Assembly (NCBI GenBank): GCA_031285245.1
Contig: JAITWN010000189.1
Coordinates: forward strand, 1-18,066
Direction: 5' to 3'
DNA length: 18,066 bases
From: Chromatiales bacterium
GTDB taxonomy: Bacteria > Pseudomonadota > Gammaproteobacteria > SZUA-140
Under the pieces are notes generated by a model that was not told where the DNA came from, did no database searches, and saw only the letters and a list, made by a program, of their open reading frames with translations. A program made the position numbers and the translations under genes. This document shows, one piece after another, positions 7,730-15,470 of the stretch; within the stretch, counting starts at the first letter, position 1; every line of letters begins with the position of its first letter.

Positions 7730-8053
7730 ATGACATTTGTAGTTAGCGACGAATGCGTCAAGTGCAAATACACCGACTGCGTGGAAGTCTGCCCGGTCGA
7801 TTGCTTCCACGAAGGCCCAAACTTCCTCGTCATCGATCCCGATGAATGCATCGATTGCACTCTGTGCGAACCCGAATGCCCAGTCGAAGCCATCCACCCG
7901 GAAGACGACATGCCCGCCGGCCAAGAAGCCTACATCAAGATCAACGCCGACCTCGCCAAGATCTGGCCAGTGATCACCGAAAAGAAAGACCCGCTCCCGG
8001 ATCACGAAGAGTGGGCAGCGGTGAAGGACAAGCTGAAGTATTTGGAACGCTGA
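7730..8053 (+). CDS. fdxA: Seven-iron ferredoxin FdxA ([3Fe-4S][4Fe-4S])
   Basis: A small soluble electron carrier of 107 residues, very close to Azotobacter vinelandii ferredoxin I in length and sequence. Nine cysteines are in the expected places: Cys9, Cys17 and Cys50 for the 3Fe cluster; Cys21, Cys40, Cys43 and Cys46 for the 4Fe cluster; Cys12 and Cys25 are the extra cysteines known from FdI. The motifs read CVKCKYTDCVEVCPVDCF and CIDCTLCEPECPVEAI, and the C terminus (ITEKKDPLPDHEEW) is typical of the family. A ggag Shine-Dalgarno precedes the ATG by 7 bp. Its promoter probably lies in 7607-7720; tatataag-like sequence near 7668-7676 could be a -10 region but has no good -35. Redox partner unknown from context. 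Confidence 0.96.
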   Translation: MTFVVSDECVKCKYTDCVEVCPVDCFHEGPNFLVIDPDECIDCTLCEPECPVEAIHPEDDMPAGQEAYIKINADLAKIWPVITEKKDPLPDHEEWAAVKDKLKYLER

Positions 8054-8111
8054 TCTGATCGTTCTCCCAAGCGACCCTCAGTCGTTAGCAATCATTGCAG
8101 GACCCGATTTT

Positions 8112-8188
8112 CGTCATTGCGAAGGGCGTTAGCCCCGTGGCAACCCATCCAACTGCATGGATTGCTTCGGCTTCGCCTCGCAATGACG
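8112..8188. repeat. Small palindromic repeat with CGTCATTGCGA ends
   Basis: A 77-bp element whose left end cgtcattgcga (8112-8122) is the reverse complement of its right end tcgcaatgacg (8178-8188). Inside, gcaacccatcc and gcatggattgc form an imperfect inner hairpin. The gcttcgcctcgcaatgacg type of end is familiar from repeat elements scattered through many bacterial genomes. It has no coding capacity. Confidence 0.7.
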
Positions 8189-8240
8189 GAGGTTTTGCAG
8201 CGATCTCCTGGAGCGAGTCATCAAATAACGCAGGCTGTAT

Positions 8241-8339
8241 TCCCTCTCCCGCTTGCGAGATCTCTAGCTACTCTGCATGTGTTGGGATGAGATCAATCTA
8301 TGACTTGGTTTCGCAGCGATCTCGCAAGCGGGAGAGGGA
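8241..8339. repeat. Inverted-repeat element with perfect 22-bp arms
   Basis: The arms at 8241-8262 and 8318-8339 are exact reverse complements over 22 bp, beginning tccctctcccgcttgcgaga on the left. The 55-bp loop carries the sequence shared with the left edge of the window (ctctagctact at 8262-8272, ggtttcgcag at 8307-8316). In RNA it would form a very stable hairpin. It is non-coding and probably an interspersed repeat that may also help separate the converging fdxA and helicase transcripts. Confidence 0.75.
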
Positions 8340-8372
8340 GTTTTCATCCTTGCCGGCGCATTTGCGCCTCTT

Positions 8373-11300
8373 TCAAGCCTCCCACTCCCGCCAGCCACGC
8401 AGTAGTGGGAAATAAAGCCCCAGCCGTATTGGCCGTGTTTCTCGCGCTCGCATCAGCGCGGCGTAGTTTTCAAGCTGTTCGCGATAACGCATCTGCTCAC
8501 GATCGAGAAACGCTTCGACGCCGCTGCCTTCGTGGCCACCGGTTTTGTAATCGATGATCCAGCGCACGCCTTCTGCATCGATGAAGCTGCGATCGATCAC
8601 GATCGAAACCTGGCGCCCATCGAGCATGCCGTTCAGCGCATATTCGCAGCGCGCATCAGCGTGACCAGGATCCAAGATCCAGCGCCCGCGCTCATCTTCG
8701 AGCGTAGCGTGCAGTGCGGCGAGAACGCGTGCACCGGCGACTTCGACTTCAGCCTCGGGCAAACCCAATCCGATCAGTGCGAGGCGCGCACTGCGCGCAA
8801 GGCGCTCAGTATCGAGACGCGCGAAACTATTGATACCGGCGCGCGCGCACTCCTGAAGCAAGCGATGCGTGACCGTGCCGACATGGCGCGCGGTCTCGCC
8901 TGCCCAGGCGAATTCGATGAGTTCGCCGGCGCGAGGCGAAGCTGCAAGTGATGCAACGCTGATCGCAGGCGGTGCTGGCGGCAAGGTCCATCCCGCGGGC
9001 AGTCTGCGCAAGCGGTTTGCCGCGAGTGTCAGCACCTCAGTTTCAGGCGCCGTCATATTCTGCCCTGTGCCCTGCTCCGCCCCCTGCTTTATTACGCTCG
9101 CAGACAGCGCGCGTGCGGCGCTGATGAATTCATCTTCAACCGCTGGCCACAAGCGCGCGAGCAAGGATTGTGAAGGTGGTTGTCTTGGTTCAAGACCGTT
9201 CTCACCTTCGCGGCATTTCACCGCGCCGATCAAATGCAAACGCTGTTTCGCGCGCGTTGCTGCGACATAGAGCAGACGTCCATCTTCATGACACGCTTTT
9301 TCGCTATCAAGTGCGCTGATGTAGCGATAGATCGGATCAGCCTCAGCGCCCGCTTCGCGAATCGGCGCGAGCAGCAGATCACCTTGCGCGCGCCGCATCC
9401 ACATCAAGAGGCGCAGCTCATTGGCACGCGGCCGACGCCCGAGACCGGGCACGATGACGGTATCGAATTCGAGCCCTTTGGCCTTGTGGATAGTCATGAT
9501 CTGTAAGCCGTCGTCGCCCTCGACATCCGGTCGCGCGTAGAGTCTGTCGATGCGCTCCCACAGCAACGCGCGATCGATGAGATCACCGCCTTCGTCCACC
9601 TCGTCGAGCACGGCGAACAGCATATGCGCATCGTCGAGATCACCGCGCGCTACACAAGCCGGGCCACCAAGCGCGATCCACGCACCCTCGACGCGCGTGC
9701 GCAAAGAACGCCGTCCACGTTCAGCACGGCTGGCGGCAAGCACCGCGCGCACCGTCACGAGGCGTGTGCGACCATCCGCACTCAGTGCTTGCAGACGTTC
9801 ATCATCGGCAAGCAGATCAGCGATCATGGCGCGGCGATCTTCACTGACGAGTGCGTGCAGATCCGCGAGCGAGAGCCCACACCAAGGCGCGCGTAGCACG
9901 GCGAGCCAAGACACGCGATCTGCGGGATGCGTCAGCGCGCAGGTGAGCGAGAGCAGATCCTGCACGACGGGTCGATGCGCGAGATGCTCGATTTCAACTG
10001 CGCGAAAACGCATGCCTGCCTGGCGCAGCTTTGCGACGATATGCAGCAGATGGCCACGACTTCGCACCAGCACCGCGGTGCTGCCATCTTTGATATTGGC
10101 GCGCGCCGCGGTTATCAGCTCACGCACCAACTCGGCTTCTTCTTCACCGCCTGATTCGAGCAGCGCGTGCATCTGCACCGCAGCGCCATGCAATGCCGGA
10201 TGATGCGCACGTGATGGCGTGTACGGCACCGCGCCGCTTGCAAGATCTTCGCTCGCTGGCAACACGCGCGCGAACGCACTATTCACCCAATCGATGATGC
10301 CGGCCTGTGAGCGGTAATTGACGGTCAAGTTCAAAGGTTCGAGCGTAACGCTGCCCATGCCTTCATGGCGCGCGCGCAGATAAAGCCCGACCTCGGCTTC
10401 GCGAAAGCGATAAATCGATTGCATCGGATCGCCGACTAGAAACAGCGTGCGGCCATCGCCCCACTCCCAACCTGCGGTCAAGGTTTCAAGCAGTTTGTAT
10501 TGACCAATCGATGTGTCCTGAAACTCATCGATCAGAATATGGCGAATGCGTTGATCAAGCGCGAGGGCAAGATCCGTCGGATGCTCCGCATCACCGAGCG
10601 CGGCTTGCGCTGCCTGGGCGACACGCGCGAAATCAACCACGTTACGCTCGCGAAAAGTCACATCGAGCAATCCCGCCGCGATGCGCAGCAACTGCGCGAA
10701 CGCGGTGATGGTCTCCCACTGCGCATCGCTGTAACAAAGCGGCGGCAAACTGTGCACGGCATGCAAGTGGCACCGGAAATCTTCTGCTTCCGCCAACGCG
10801 CCAAGCAGCGTCTGCATGCGCTCTTTCATGTCGCGGCAACGCGCCGCCTCACTGCCCGTCCCCTTCGCCGCTGGGAAACCTTCTTTGACCGTGAGCCGCG
10901 CGCGCCAACCGCCGGTGCTGGTCAACACTAGCTTCGCGAGCTGACGCCAGGCGCGCAGCGCTTCGGGCTCCGTATTAGGCAGACCACCGCTTTCGAGCGC
11001 AGTGAGCGCCTGCGCAACATCGCCACCATTAGCCGCGAGATTATTCAGCGCATACCACAGCGGCTCGATGAGCTGATGGGCGATACCCACCGGAATCGAC
11101 GCGCGCAGCGCCTGCAAAGCTTCTTCATTCACGCGCGCCAGTGTGTGTTCCAATCGTTTGCGATCAACGCCGTGAACATGGCTCAGCCACTGATCGCGTG
11201 CGGCGAGCATGCGCGCGATCAGGTCTTCGATCTGCGCGGGATTGTTATCAAGATGGCGCAGCAGATGCGCGATGGCAGGTGACCATTGCTCACCGGATTC

Positions 11301-11804
11301 CACTTCCGCGAGTGTCTGGCGCGCCGCTTCACGGTAAAGCGGCACAGCATCTTCGATCACTTGCGCCGGTGCGCCAAAGCCGGAAAGCACCGGCATCCGG
11401 CGCGTTAGTGATGCGCACAGCGCATCGATGGTGAGAATGCGTAGACGCGCGGGATTGAGCAGCAGATCCCAACCACACTCGGTATCGACATCAAGCGCAG
11501 CGCGCGCAAGTCGCCACGTCCGTTGGTGATGAGCGGCTTCAGGCGGCGGCTCATTCGCCGCACGCTCAAGTGCGCTGATGATGCGATGATGCATCTCACC
11601 CGCCGCCTTACGCGTGAACGTGATGGCAAGGATTTCCTCCGGCGCCTCGACGTTGGAAAGCAGCGCCAGATAACGCTGCGTCAGCAGTTCTGTTTTTCCG
11701 GCGCCAGCTGGCGCTTGCACGATGAAAGAGGAACCGACGTGCAGCGCACGCTGACGCGCGGCGCTATCGTCTGCAACCTGCGCCTGTGTTATGCCAAGCG
11801 TCAT
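8373..11804 (-). CDS. addA: AddA-like UvrD-family helicase-nuclease (double-strand break repair)
   Basis: A 1143-residue superfamily 1A helicase with a C-terminal nuclease, predicted to unwind and trim double-strand DNA ends for recombination, the role of AddAB or RecBCD. Walker A is APAGAGKTELL (31-41). Walker B is ILIDEFQDTS, followed by LVGDPMQSIYRFREAE, the NYRSQ motif, IMTIHKAKGLEFDTVIVPGL and the late motif LLYVAATRAKQRL. The PD-(D/E)XK nuclease core WIIDYKTGG has Asp1085 and Lys1087, with QLENYAALM after it. It reads from an ATG whose ATGA overlaps the stop of the upstream AddB-like gene, so the two are translationally coupled. It is assigned to AddA rather than RecB because of the AddB-type partner and the absence of recC/recD nearby. 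The symbol is by analogy. Confidence 0.88.
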   Translation of the reverse strand: MTLGITQAQVADDSAARQRALHVGSSFIVQAPAGAGKTELLTQRYLALLSNVEAPEEILAITFTRKAAGEMHHRIISALERAANEPPPEAAHHQRTWRLARAALDVDTECGWDLLLNPARLRILTIDALCASLTRRMPVLSGFGAPAQVIEDAVPLYREAARQTLAEVESGEQWSPAIAHLLRHLDNNPAQIEDLIARMLAARDQWLSHVHGVDRKRLEHTLARVNEEALQALRASIPVGIAHQLIEPLWYALNNLAANGGDVAQALTALESGGLPNTEPEALRAWRQLAKLVLTSTGGWRARLTVKEGFPAAKGTGSEAARCRDMKERMQTLLGALAEAEDFRCHLHAVHSLPPLCYSDAQWETITAFAQLLRIAAGLLDVTFRERNVVDFARVAQAAQAALGDAEHPTDLALALDQRIRHILIDEFQDTSIGQYKLLETLTAGWEWGDGRTLFLVGDPMQSIYRFREAEVGLYLRARHEGMGSVTLEPLNLTVNYRSQAGIIDWVNSAFARVLPASEDLASGAVPYTPSRAHHPALHGAAVQMHALLESGGEEEAELVRELITAARANIKDGSTAVLVRSRGHLLHIVAKLRQAGMRFRAVEIEHLAHRPVVQDLLSLTCALTHPADRVSWLAVLRAPWCGLSLADLHALVSEDRRAMIADLLADDERLQALSADGRTRLVTVRAVLAASRAERGRRSLRTRVEGAWIALGGPACVARGDLDDAHMLFAVLDEVDEGGDLIDRALLWERIDRLYARPDVEGDDGLQIMTIHKAKGLEFDTVIVPGLGRRPRANELRLLMWMRRAQGDLLLAPIREAGAEADPIYRYISALDSEKACHEDGRLLYVAATRAKQRLHLIGAVKCREGENGLEPRQPPSQSLLARLWPAVEDEFISAARALSASVIKQGAEQGTGQNMTAPETEVLTLAANRLRRLPAGWTLPPAPPAISVASLAASPRAGELIEFAWAGETARHVGTVTHRLLQECARAGINSFARLDTERLARSARLALIGLGLPEAEVEVAGARVLAALHATLEDERGRWILDPGHADARCEYALNGMLDGRQVSIVIDRSFIDAEGVRWIIDYKTGGHEGSGVEAFLDREQMRYREQLENYAALMRARETRPIRLGLYFPLLRGWREWEA

Positions 11805-14521
11805 GCCGTCGCCTCATCATCCACCGGTCCGGTGAGCTCATTGATGCGGCACAGTGCGGTGAGCGCGCAATGCGTGCAGGTTTGCGGATAATGTTTGGGA
11901 TCAACCTCGGCGCGACCCGCTCGAAAATCAGCGGCGAGCGCAGAGAGCACGCGCGACCATTCCTGTCGCTGCGCGTCCCACGAGCCTTGCTCGGCGGCGT
12001 ATGGCGTAGCTTCATAAGGCCGCACGCCTTTGCCCGGTGCAATGTCCATGTTTTGCGCTACGCCGACGTAGCCGACATCGCCCGGCTTCAGACAGGCAAA
12101 GAGCAGCGCATCGATAGTTTCGCCAAGCGCCAGTGCATAAAGCGGAAGCTGCGGCTCTTCGGGACGATCGCTGAACCAACCATCGATATTCACCGCACCG
12201 GTCTTGTAATCGATGACTGCGTAACGACCATCGCTCAGACGATCGAGACGATCGAGGCGCACTTCGACTTCAAGCCCATCGACAGCGATCGAACGCTTCT
12301 CCTCCAACTGCTCGACGATGAATGGCGCGCGCGCGCGTTCGATGTCCAGCCACTCGCGCAGTCGGCGCAGCAAACGCCAACGCTCCACTTCGCAGAATGT
12401 CGCTGTGTAGACGGCGGGACGTTTGGCGATCGCTTCTTGCAGCACCGCATCGATGCAGCGGCCGAGCAATGCTTCGCCATCATCAGCAGTGAGCGCGTGC
12501 AGATGTTCACTATCACCGAGCTCACGCCATAAGAGTTCGAGCGCGCGATGCAGCAGCTTGCCGCGCACGGCGGCGTCCGGCCCGGTGCTCGCATCTTGCA
12601 GCGGCTGCGCATGCAGACGCAGCTCTGTGAAAGCGCGAAATGGACACAGCGCTTGCAGACGAAACAATCTGGAACCACCAGGAGCTTCGCGTTCTATGTA
12701 CTGTGGCGCGCTGCTGTCTTCCAGCGTTTCGAGACGACCGACGACTTGAATGAGTTCGCGATAAAACAATGGCCTTTGCTGCAAACTGCGCGTTTGATCG
12801 CGCGGCGCGAGATGCGTGAGCAACGCGCTCGGGCGCAGCGCGCGATCATCTTCAGTGAGCGCATAACTGAAGCGCACTTCAGGAGCGACCGATTCGAGAC
12901 GCGCGCCGAGGCTGCGCGCGAATTCAAGCATGCGCTCTGGCGTGCAACGCAAACCGGATTTTCGTTGCAGCGAAATCGGCAGAAAAGGATTGGGATCAGG
13001 CGCTCGCGGCCAGGCATCTTCCTGCATGCCGAGGATCCACAGACCATCGAACCGCATGCCGGCGGCTTCCAGCATGCCGAGCACTTGCAGCGGCGCCTCT
13101 TCACGCTCGGGCTGATAAATGCGCTCAGCTGAGATGCGACGCAGTTCGCTCAGCAATTCACGGCGCTCCATGAGTGGTCTCACCGTATCTAAGCCGGCAA
13201 GGCTACAGATCAGCTCACGCCAGGCTTGCACGGTCTGATATTCATTGCTATCCAGCGTGCGTTCACCAGGCCAGCCGAGCACGTGCAATAGATGCAGCAC
13301 ATGTTCAACCCAGGCGCTCGGCGGCAAGCGTGAAGATAAATCGCGCTGTATGCGCTGCCATTGTCGCAGCGCTTTGCCAAGCAGCGCACAGCCAGGCGCA
13401 GCGCCTGCTAATGAAACGAAAGTCTCAAACGCTAGCGTGGCTTCACCGCGCTGGCGCAGCACGGCATCGAACATACCGCGCGCGCTGATTTCCGTTTCTG
13501 CGCCAGCAATGAAAGGCGAGCGTAGCAGCGCGCCAGCATGCGCCAGCGTTAGATTGCCATCCAGCATTTGCAGCGCAATGAGCGCCGCATGCACGACGGG
13601 ATAATCCGCAAGTGGGAAACCTAAGGAAAGATCGTAAGGTAATGCACGCGGTGCACCTGAGGCAGGCAGGATCGCGGTCGGCACGAGTACATCATCCAGA
13701 ATGTGCGTCAACTCCGTCCTGCACGCAGCGAGATCAGGCACGACGATGGCAATGCGCTGCACGCCTGCTTCAAGCCTTGCGCGCGCCCAATGCGCAGCCG
13801 CGATCATTTCAGCTTCGGCGTCGGAATAAGCATGCAGCGTTGCGCCTGAAACGGCTGCGGGCGCAGGTTCGATTTCGATGCGCGTACCCGCGACCGCCAG
13901 CGTATCAAGCAAAGCGTGCTGCTGAGGCGTGATCTCATCGAATCCCGTGAGATACAAGCCCGCGGGCACGGCGATCTCGCCGCTGGCAAACGCGCTTGCG
14001 AGCACATCAGGCAAGCGCGCGCGCGCAAGAAAGTTACGTGTGCGGCAGCGTGCTTCGAATTCGCGCGACCAACTAAGGAAAGCCTGGGCATCGCGTCCAA
14101 GCGTACTGGCATCAATATCGCGATCAGGATTTATCCGCCAACTCTGACAAAGCGCATACGCGTCGCTGACGAGACGCGCCGCAGCATCGGGGCGCAGCAG
14201 TGCGACGGTTTCTGAGTTCGCCAGCACGGATCGCCATAGCACATGCTCTTGCAGTGGATTCAGCAGCAATGAAGGCAACGTGAAAGAAGCTTGCGGCGCA
14301 TCGTTCGTATTCATAGGTGCGCTGAACATCAGCGCATCCCAGCTGCGCTGTAGCCAGGCCGGCCAAGGCAGGATGTCGGGAGTTTCCCAGACGGTATGGC
14401 CGGCGCTCTGCGCGCGCGCGGCGTAGGCACGCTGGAGCGCTCGCGCCAGACGTTTGTTCGCTGTTAAAACAGTGACGCCAGGTGCGAGCGCAGCAAGCGC
14501 GGGATACGCAGCGGTATTCAA
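11801..14521 (-). CDS. AddB-like PD-(D/E)XK nuclease with iron-sulfur cluster staple
   Basis: A 906-residue protein, predicted partner of the AddA-like helicase in double-strand break processing. The N terminus (GVTVLTANKRLARALQRAY) sits where AddB proteins have a Walker A motif, but no GxGKS/T is present, so this subunit probably does not bind ATP. The helicase-like body is inactive in appearance. The C-terminal nuclease has VIDYKTG with Asp771 and Lys773 and PQLPLYALAL. Four cysteines, Cys626 (LQALCPFRAF) plus Cys882, Cys885 and Cys891 (CTHCALTALC), match the 4Fe-4S staple of AddB nucleases. It fits the roughly 900-residue 'probable DNA repair protein' family I recall as related to AddB. 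The start is a TTG at 14521 behind a gtgagg ribosome binding site. It lies 39 bp after the dsbC-like gene. Confidence 0.86.
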   Translation of the reverse strand: MNTAAYPALAALAPGVTVLTANKRLARALQRAYAARAQSAGHTVWETPDILPWPAWLQRSWDALMFSAPMNTNDAPQASFTLPSLLLNPLQEHVLWRSVLANSETVALLRPDAAARLVSDAYALCQSWRINPDRDIDASTLGRDAQAFLSWSREFEARCRTRNFLARARLPDVLASAFASGEIAVPAGLYLTGFDEITPQQHALLDTLAVAGTRIEIEPAPAAVSGATLHAYSDAEAEMIAAAHWARARLEAGVQRIAIVVPDLAACRTELTHILDDVLVPTAILPASGAPRALPYDLSLGFPLADYPVVHAALIALQMLDGNLTLAHAGALLRSPFIAGAETEISARGMFDAVLRQRGEATLAFETFVSLAGAAPGCALLGKALRQWQRIQRDLSSRLPPSAWVEHVLHLLHVLGWPGERTLDSNEYQTVQAWRELICSLAGLDTVRPLMERRELLSELRRISAERIYQPEREEAPLQVLGMLEAAGMRFDGLWILGMQEDAWPRAPDPNPFLPISLQRKSGLRCTPERMLEFARSLGARLESVAPEVRFSYALTEDDRALRPSALLTHLAPRDQTRSLQQRPLFYRELIQVVGRLETLEDSSAPQYIEREAPGGSRLFRLQALCPFRAFTELRLHAQPLQDASTGPDAAVRGKLLHRALELLWRELGDSEHLHALTADDGEALLGRCIDAVLQEAIAKRPAVYTATFCEVERWRLLRRLREWLDIERARAPFIVEQLEEKRSIAVDGLEVEVRLDRLDRLSDGRYAVIDYKTGAVNIDGWFSDRPEEPQLPLYALALGETIDALLFACLKPGDVGYVGVAQNMDIAPGKGVRPYEATPYAAEQGSWDAQRQEWSRVLSALAADFRAGRAEVDPKHYPQTCTHCALTALCRINELTGPVDDEATA

Positions 14522-14529
14522 AACCGCTG

Positions 14530-14559
14530 CCTCACTGAGCGATCCCTCACTGAACGATT
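14530..14559 (-). repeat. 15-bp tandem duplication in the leader of the AddB-like gene
   Basis: The plus-strand units cctcactgagcgatc (14530-14544) and cctcactgaacgatt (14545-14559) match at 13 of 15 positions. On the coding strand each unit supplies a gtgagg that resembles a Shine-Dalgarno; the copy nearer the gene is 8 bp before the TTG start. The duplication fills nearly all the gap between the dsbC-like stop and the AddB-like start. Confidence 0.7.
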
Positions 14560-14560
14560 C

Positions 14561-15385
14561 TTACTGGGGAAGCGGCGCGTGCGATTCCAGAAAAGCGAGA
14601 AGCCGTTCGGGCGGAACGTAGCCCGGAATGGTGCGGCCATCCTCGAACACCAGCGTCGGCGTACCGCTCACGCCAAACTGCGTACCGATTTCATACTCTT
14701 CACTGACCGGGTTGTCACAGTTTGCCGCAGGGATTTTCTCGCCCGCCTTAGCGCGAGTGAGCGCAGCGCGGCGATCTGGCGCACACCATACCGAAACCAT
14801 TTTGTAATAGTCCTGCGAGCCGATGCCGCTACGCGGGAAAGCGAGATAGCGTACTTCTACGCCGAGTGCGTTGTATTCCGCGATCCTGCTGTGCAGGAGC
14901 TGGCAATAGGTGCATTCGACATCGGTGAATACATACAGCACGTGTTGCGTCTCACCTTCAGGGCTGAACACGATGAGCTTATTGGTGTCGAGATCGTGCA
15001 ACCGCTCGATACGCAGCCCCGAACGACGCTGTTCGGTGATGTTCTCTTGGCTCGCGAGATCAAGCAGATCTCCTTGCAGCGCATAACGACCATCGTCGCT
15101 GATGTAGAGAATCTGCGCGCCATAGGTGACTTCCTGAAATCCAGGAATCGGCGCCGGCGCTACACTGTCCGGTTTTTCGTCGGGCATCACGGCCTCGAGT
15201 GCTTCGGTGACAATCTGCGTCACCGGGCGCGTTTCGGCTTGCGCCTCAGACTGCGCCACGGAGCCTGCATTGGATTGGGCATTGGATTCGGCACTGGCTC
15301 CGGTATCGGATCCAGAATCCGCGCAGGACTGGAGCACGGCGCCTGCGAGGACGAGCGCAGTAACGAGGGCAAGGCCTTTGATCAT
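14561..15385 (-). CDS. dsbC: DsbC-type disulfide isomerase, predicted lipoprotein
   Basis: A thioredoxin-fold protein of the DsbC/DsbG family that would reshuffle wrong disulfides in envelope proteins. The N terminus (MIKGLALVTALVLAGAVLQSC) is a lipoprotein-type signal with Cys21 at the lipobox, unlike soluble E. coli DsbC. A Ser/Ala/Gln-rich linker (22-55) follows, then the dimerisation domain (about 55-120, with YALQGDLLDL) and the thioredoxin domain. The active site is CTYC (Cys158/Cys161) in place of CGYC. A second pair, Cys201 and Cys223, matches the structural disulfide of DsbC, and the cis-proline loop is GVSGTPTLVFEDG. It follows xerD, as in the E. coli xerD-dsbC arrangement. The lipobox position -2 Gln is unusual, so lipidation is inferred, not certain. 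Confidence 0.88.
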   Translation of the reverse strand: MIKGLALVTALVLAGAVLQSCADSGSDTGASAESNAQSNAGSVAQSEAQAETRPVTQIVTEALEAVMPDEKPDSVAPAPIPGFQEVTYGAQILYISDDGRYALQGDLLDLASQENITEQRRSGLRIERLHDLDTNKLIVFSPEGETQHVLYVFTDVECTYCQLLHSRIAEYNALGVEVRYLAFPRSGIGSQDYYKMVSVWCAPDRRAALTRAKAGEKIPAANCDNPVSEEYEIGTQFGVSGTPTLVFEDGRTIPGYVPPERLLAFLESHAPLPQ

Positions 15386-15470
15386 GATCGTGATATCCGC
15401 AGCTGTGGGAGCTGCTCATGATAACAAAAGGCGGGAGGAATTCTGGCACTACACAGCTCGCGAGCTGGCA

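Larger units (their letters stand above)
8054..8372. other. 319-bp convergent gap between fdxA and the addA-like gene
   Basis: fdxA ends at 8053 and the leftward helicase gene ends at 8373, so transcription converges here. I see no credible gene. The gap is largely filled by two non-coding repeat elements (8112-8188 and 8241-8339), listed separately. The larger one could act as a transcriptional barrier: on the plus strand its stem is followed by gttttc, a weak T-tract. Confidence 0.6.

Noticed and set aside
7498..8339. A CRISPR array in the repeat-rich gaps around fdxA
   Set aside because: The repeats are inverted pairs of different sequence, not evenly spaced direct repeats, and no cas gene is present.
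9550..10203. A 217-residue Ser/Arg-rich open frame opposite the AddA-like gene
   Set aside because: Composition is that of a shadow frame, and the helicase motifs on the other strand are unambiguous.
14579..15421. A 280-residue open frame on the plus strand opposite the dsbC-like gene
   Set aside because: Antisense to a well-supported thioredoxin-fold protein; its translation is Arg-rich with no known motif.
15454..15467. Perfect palindrome cagctcgcgagctg between xerD and the dsbC-like gene as a terminator or operator
   Set aside because: It lacks a T-tract and is only 14 bp without a loop; it could be chance at this base composition, so it is not listed as a feature.
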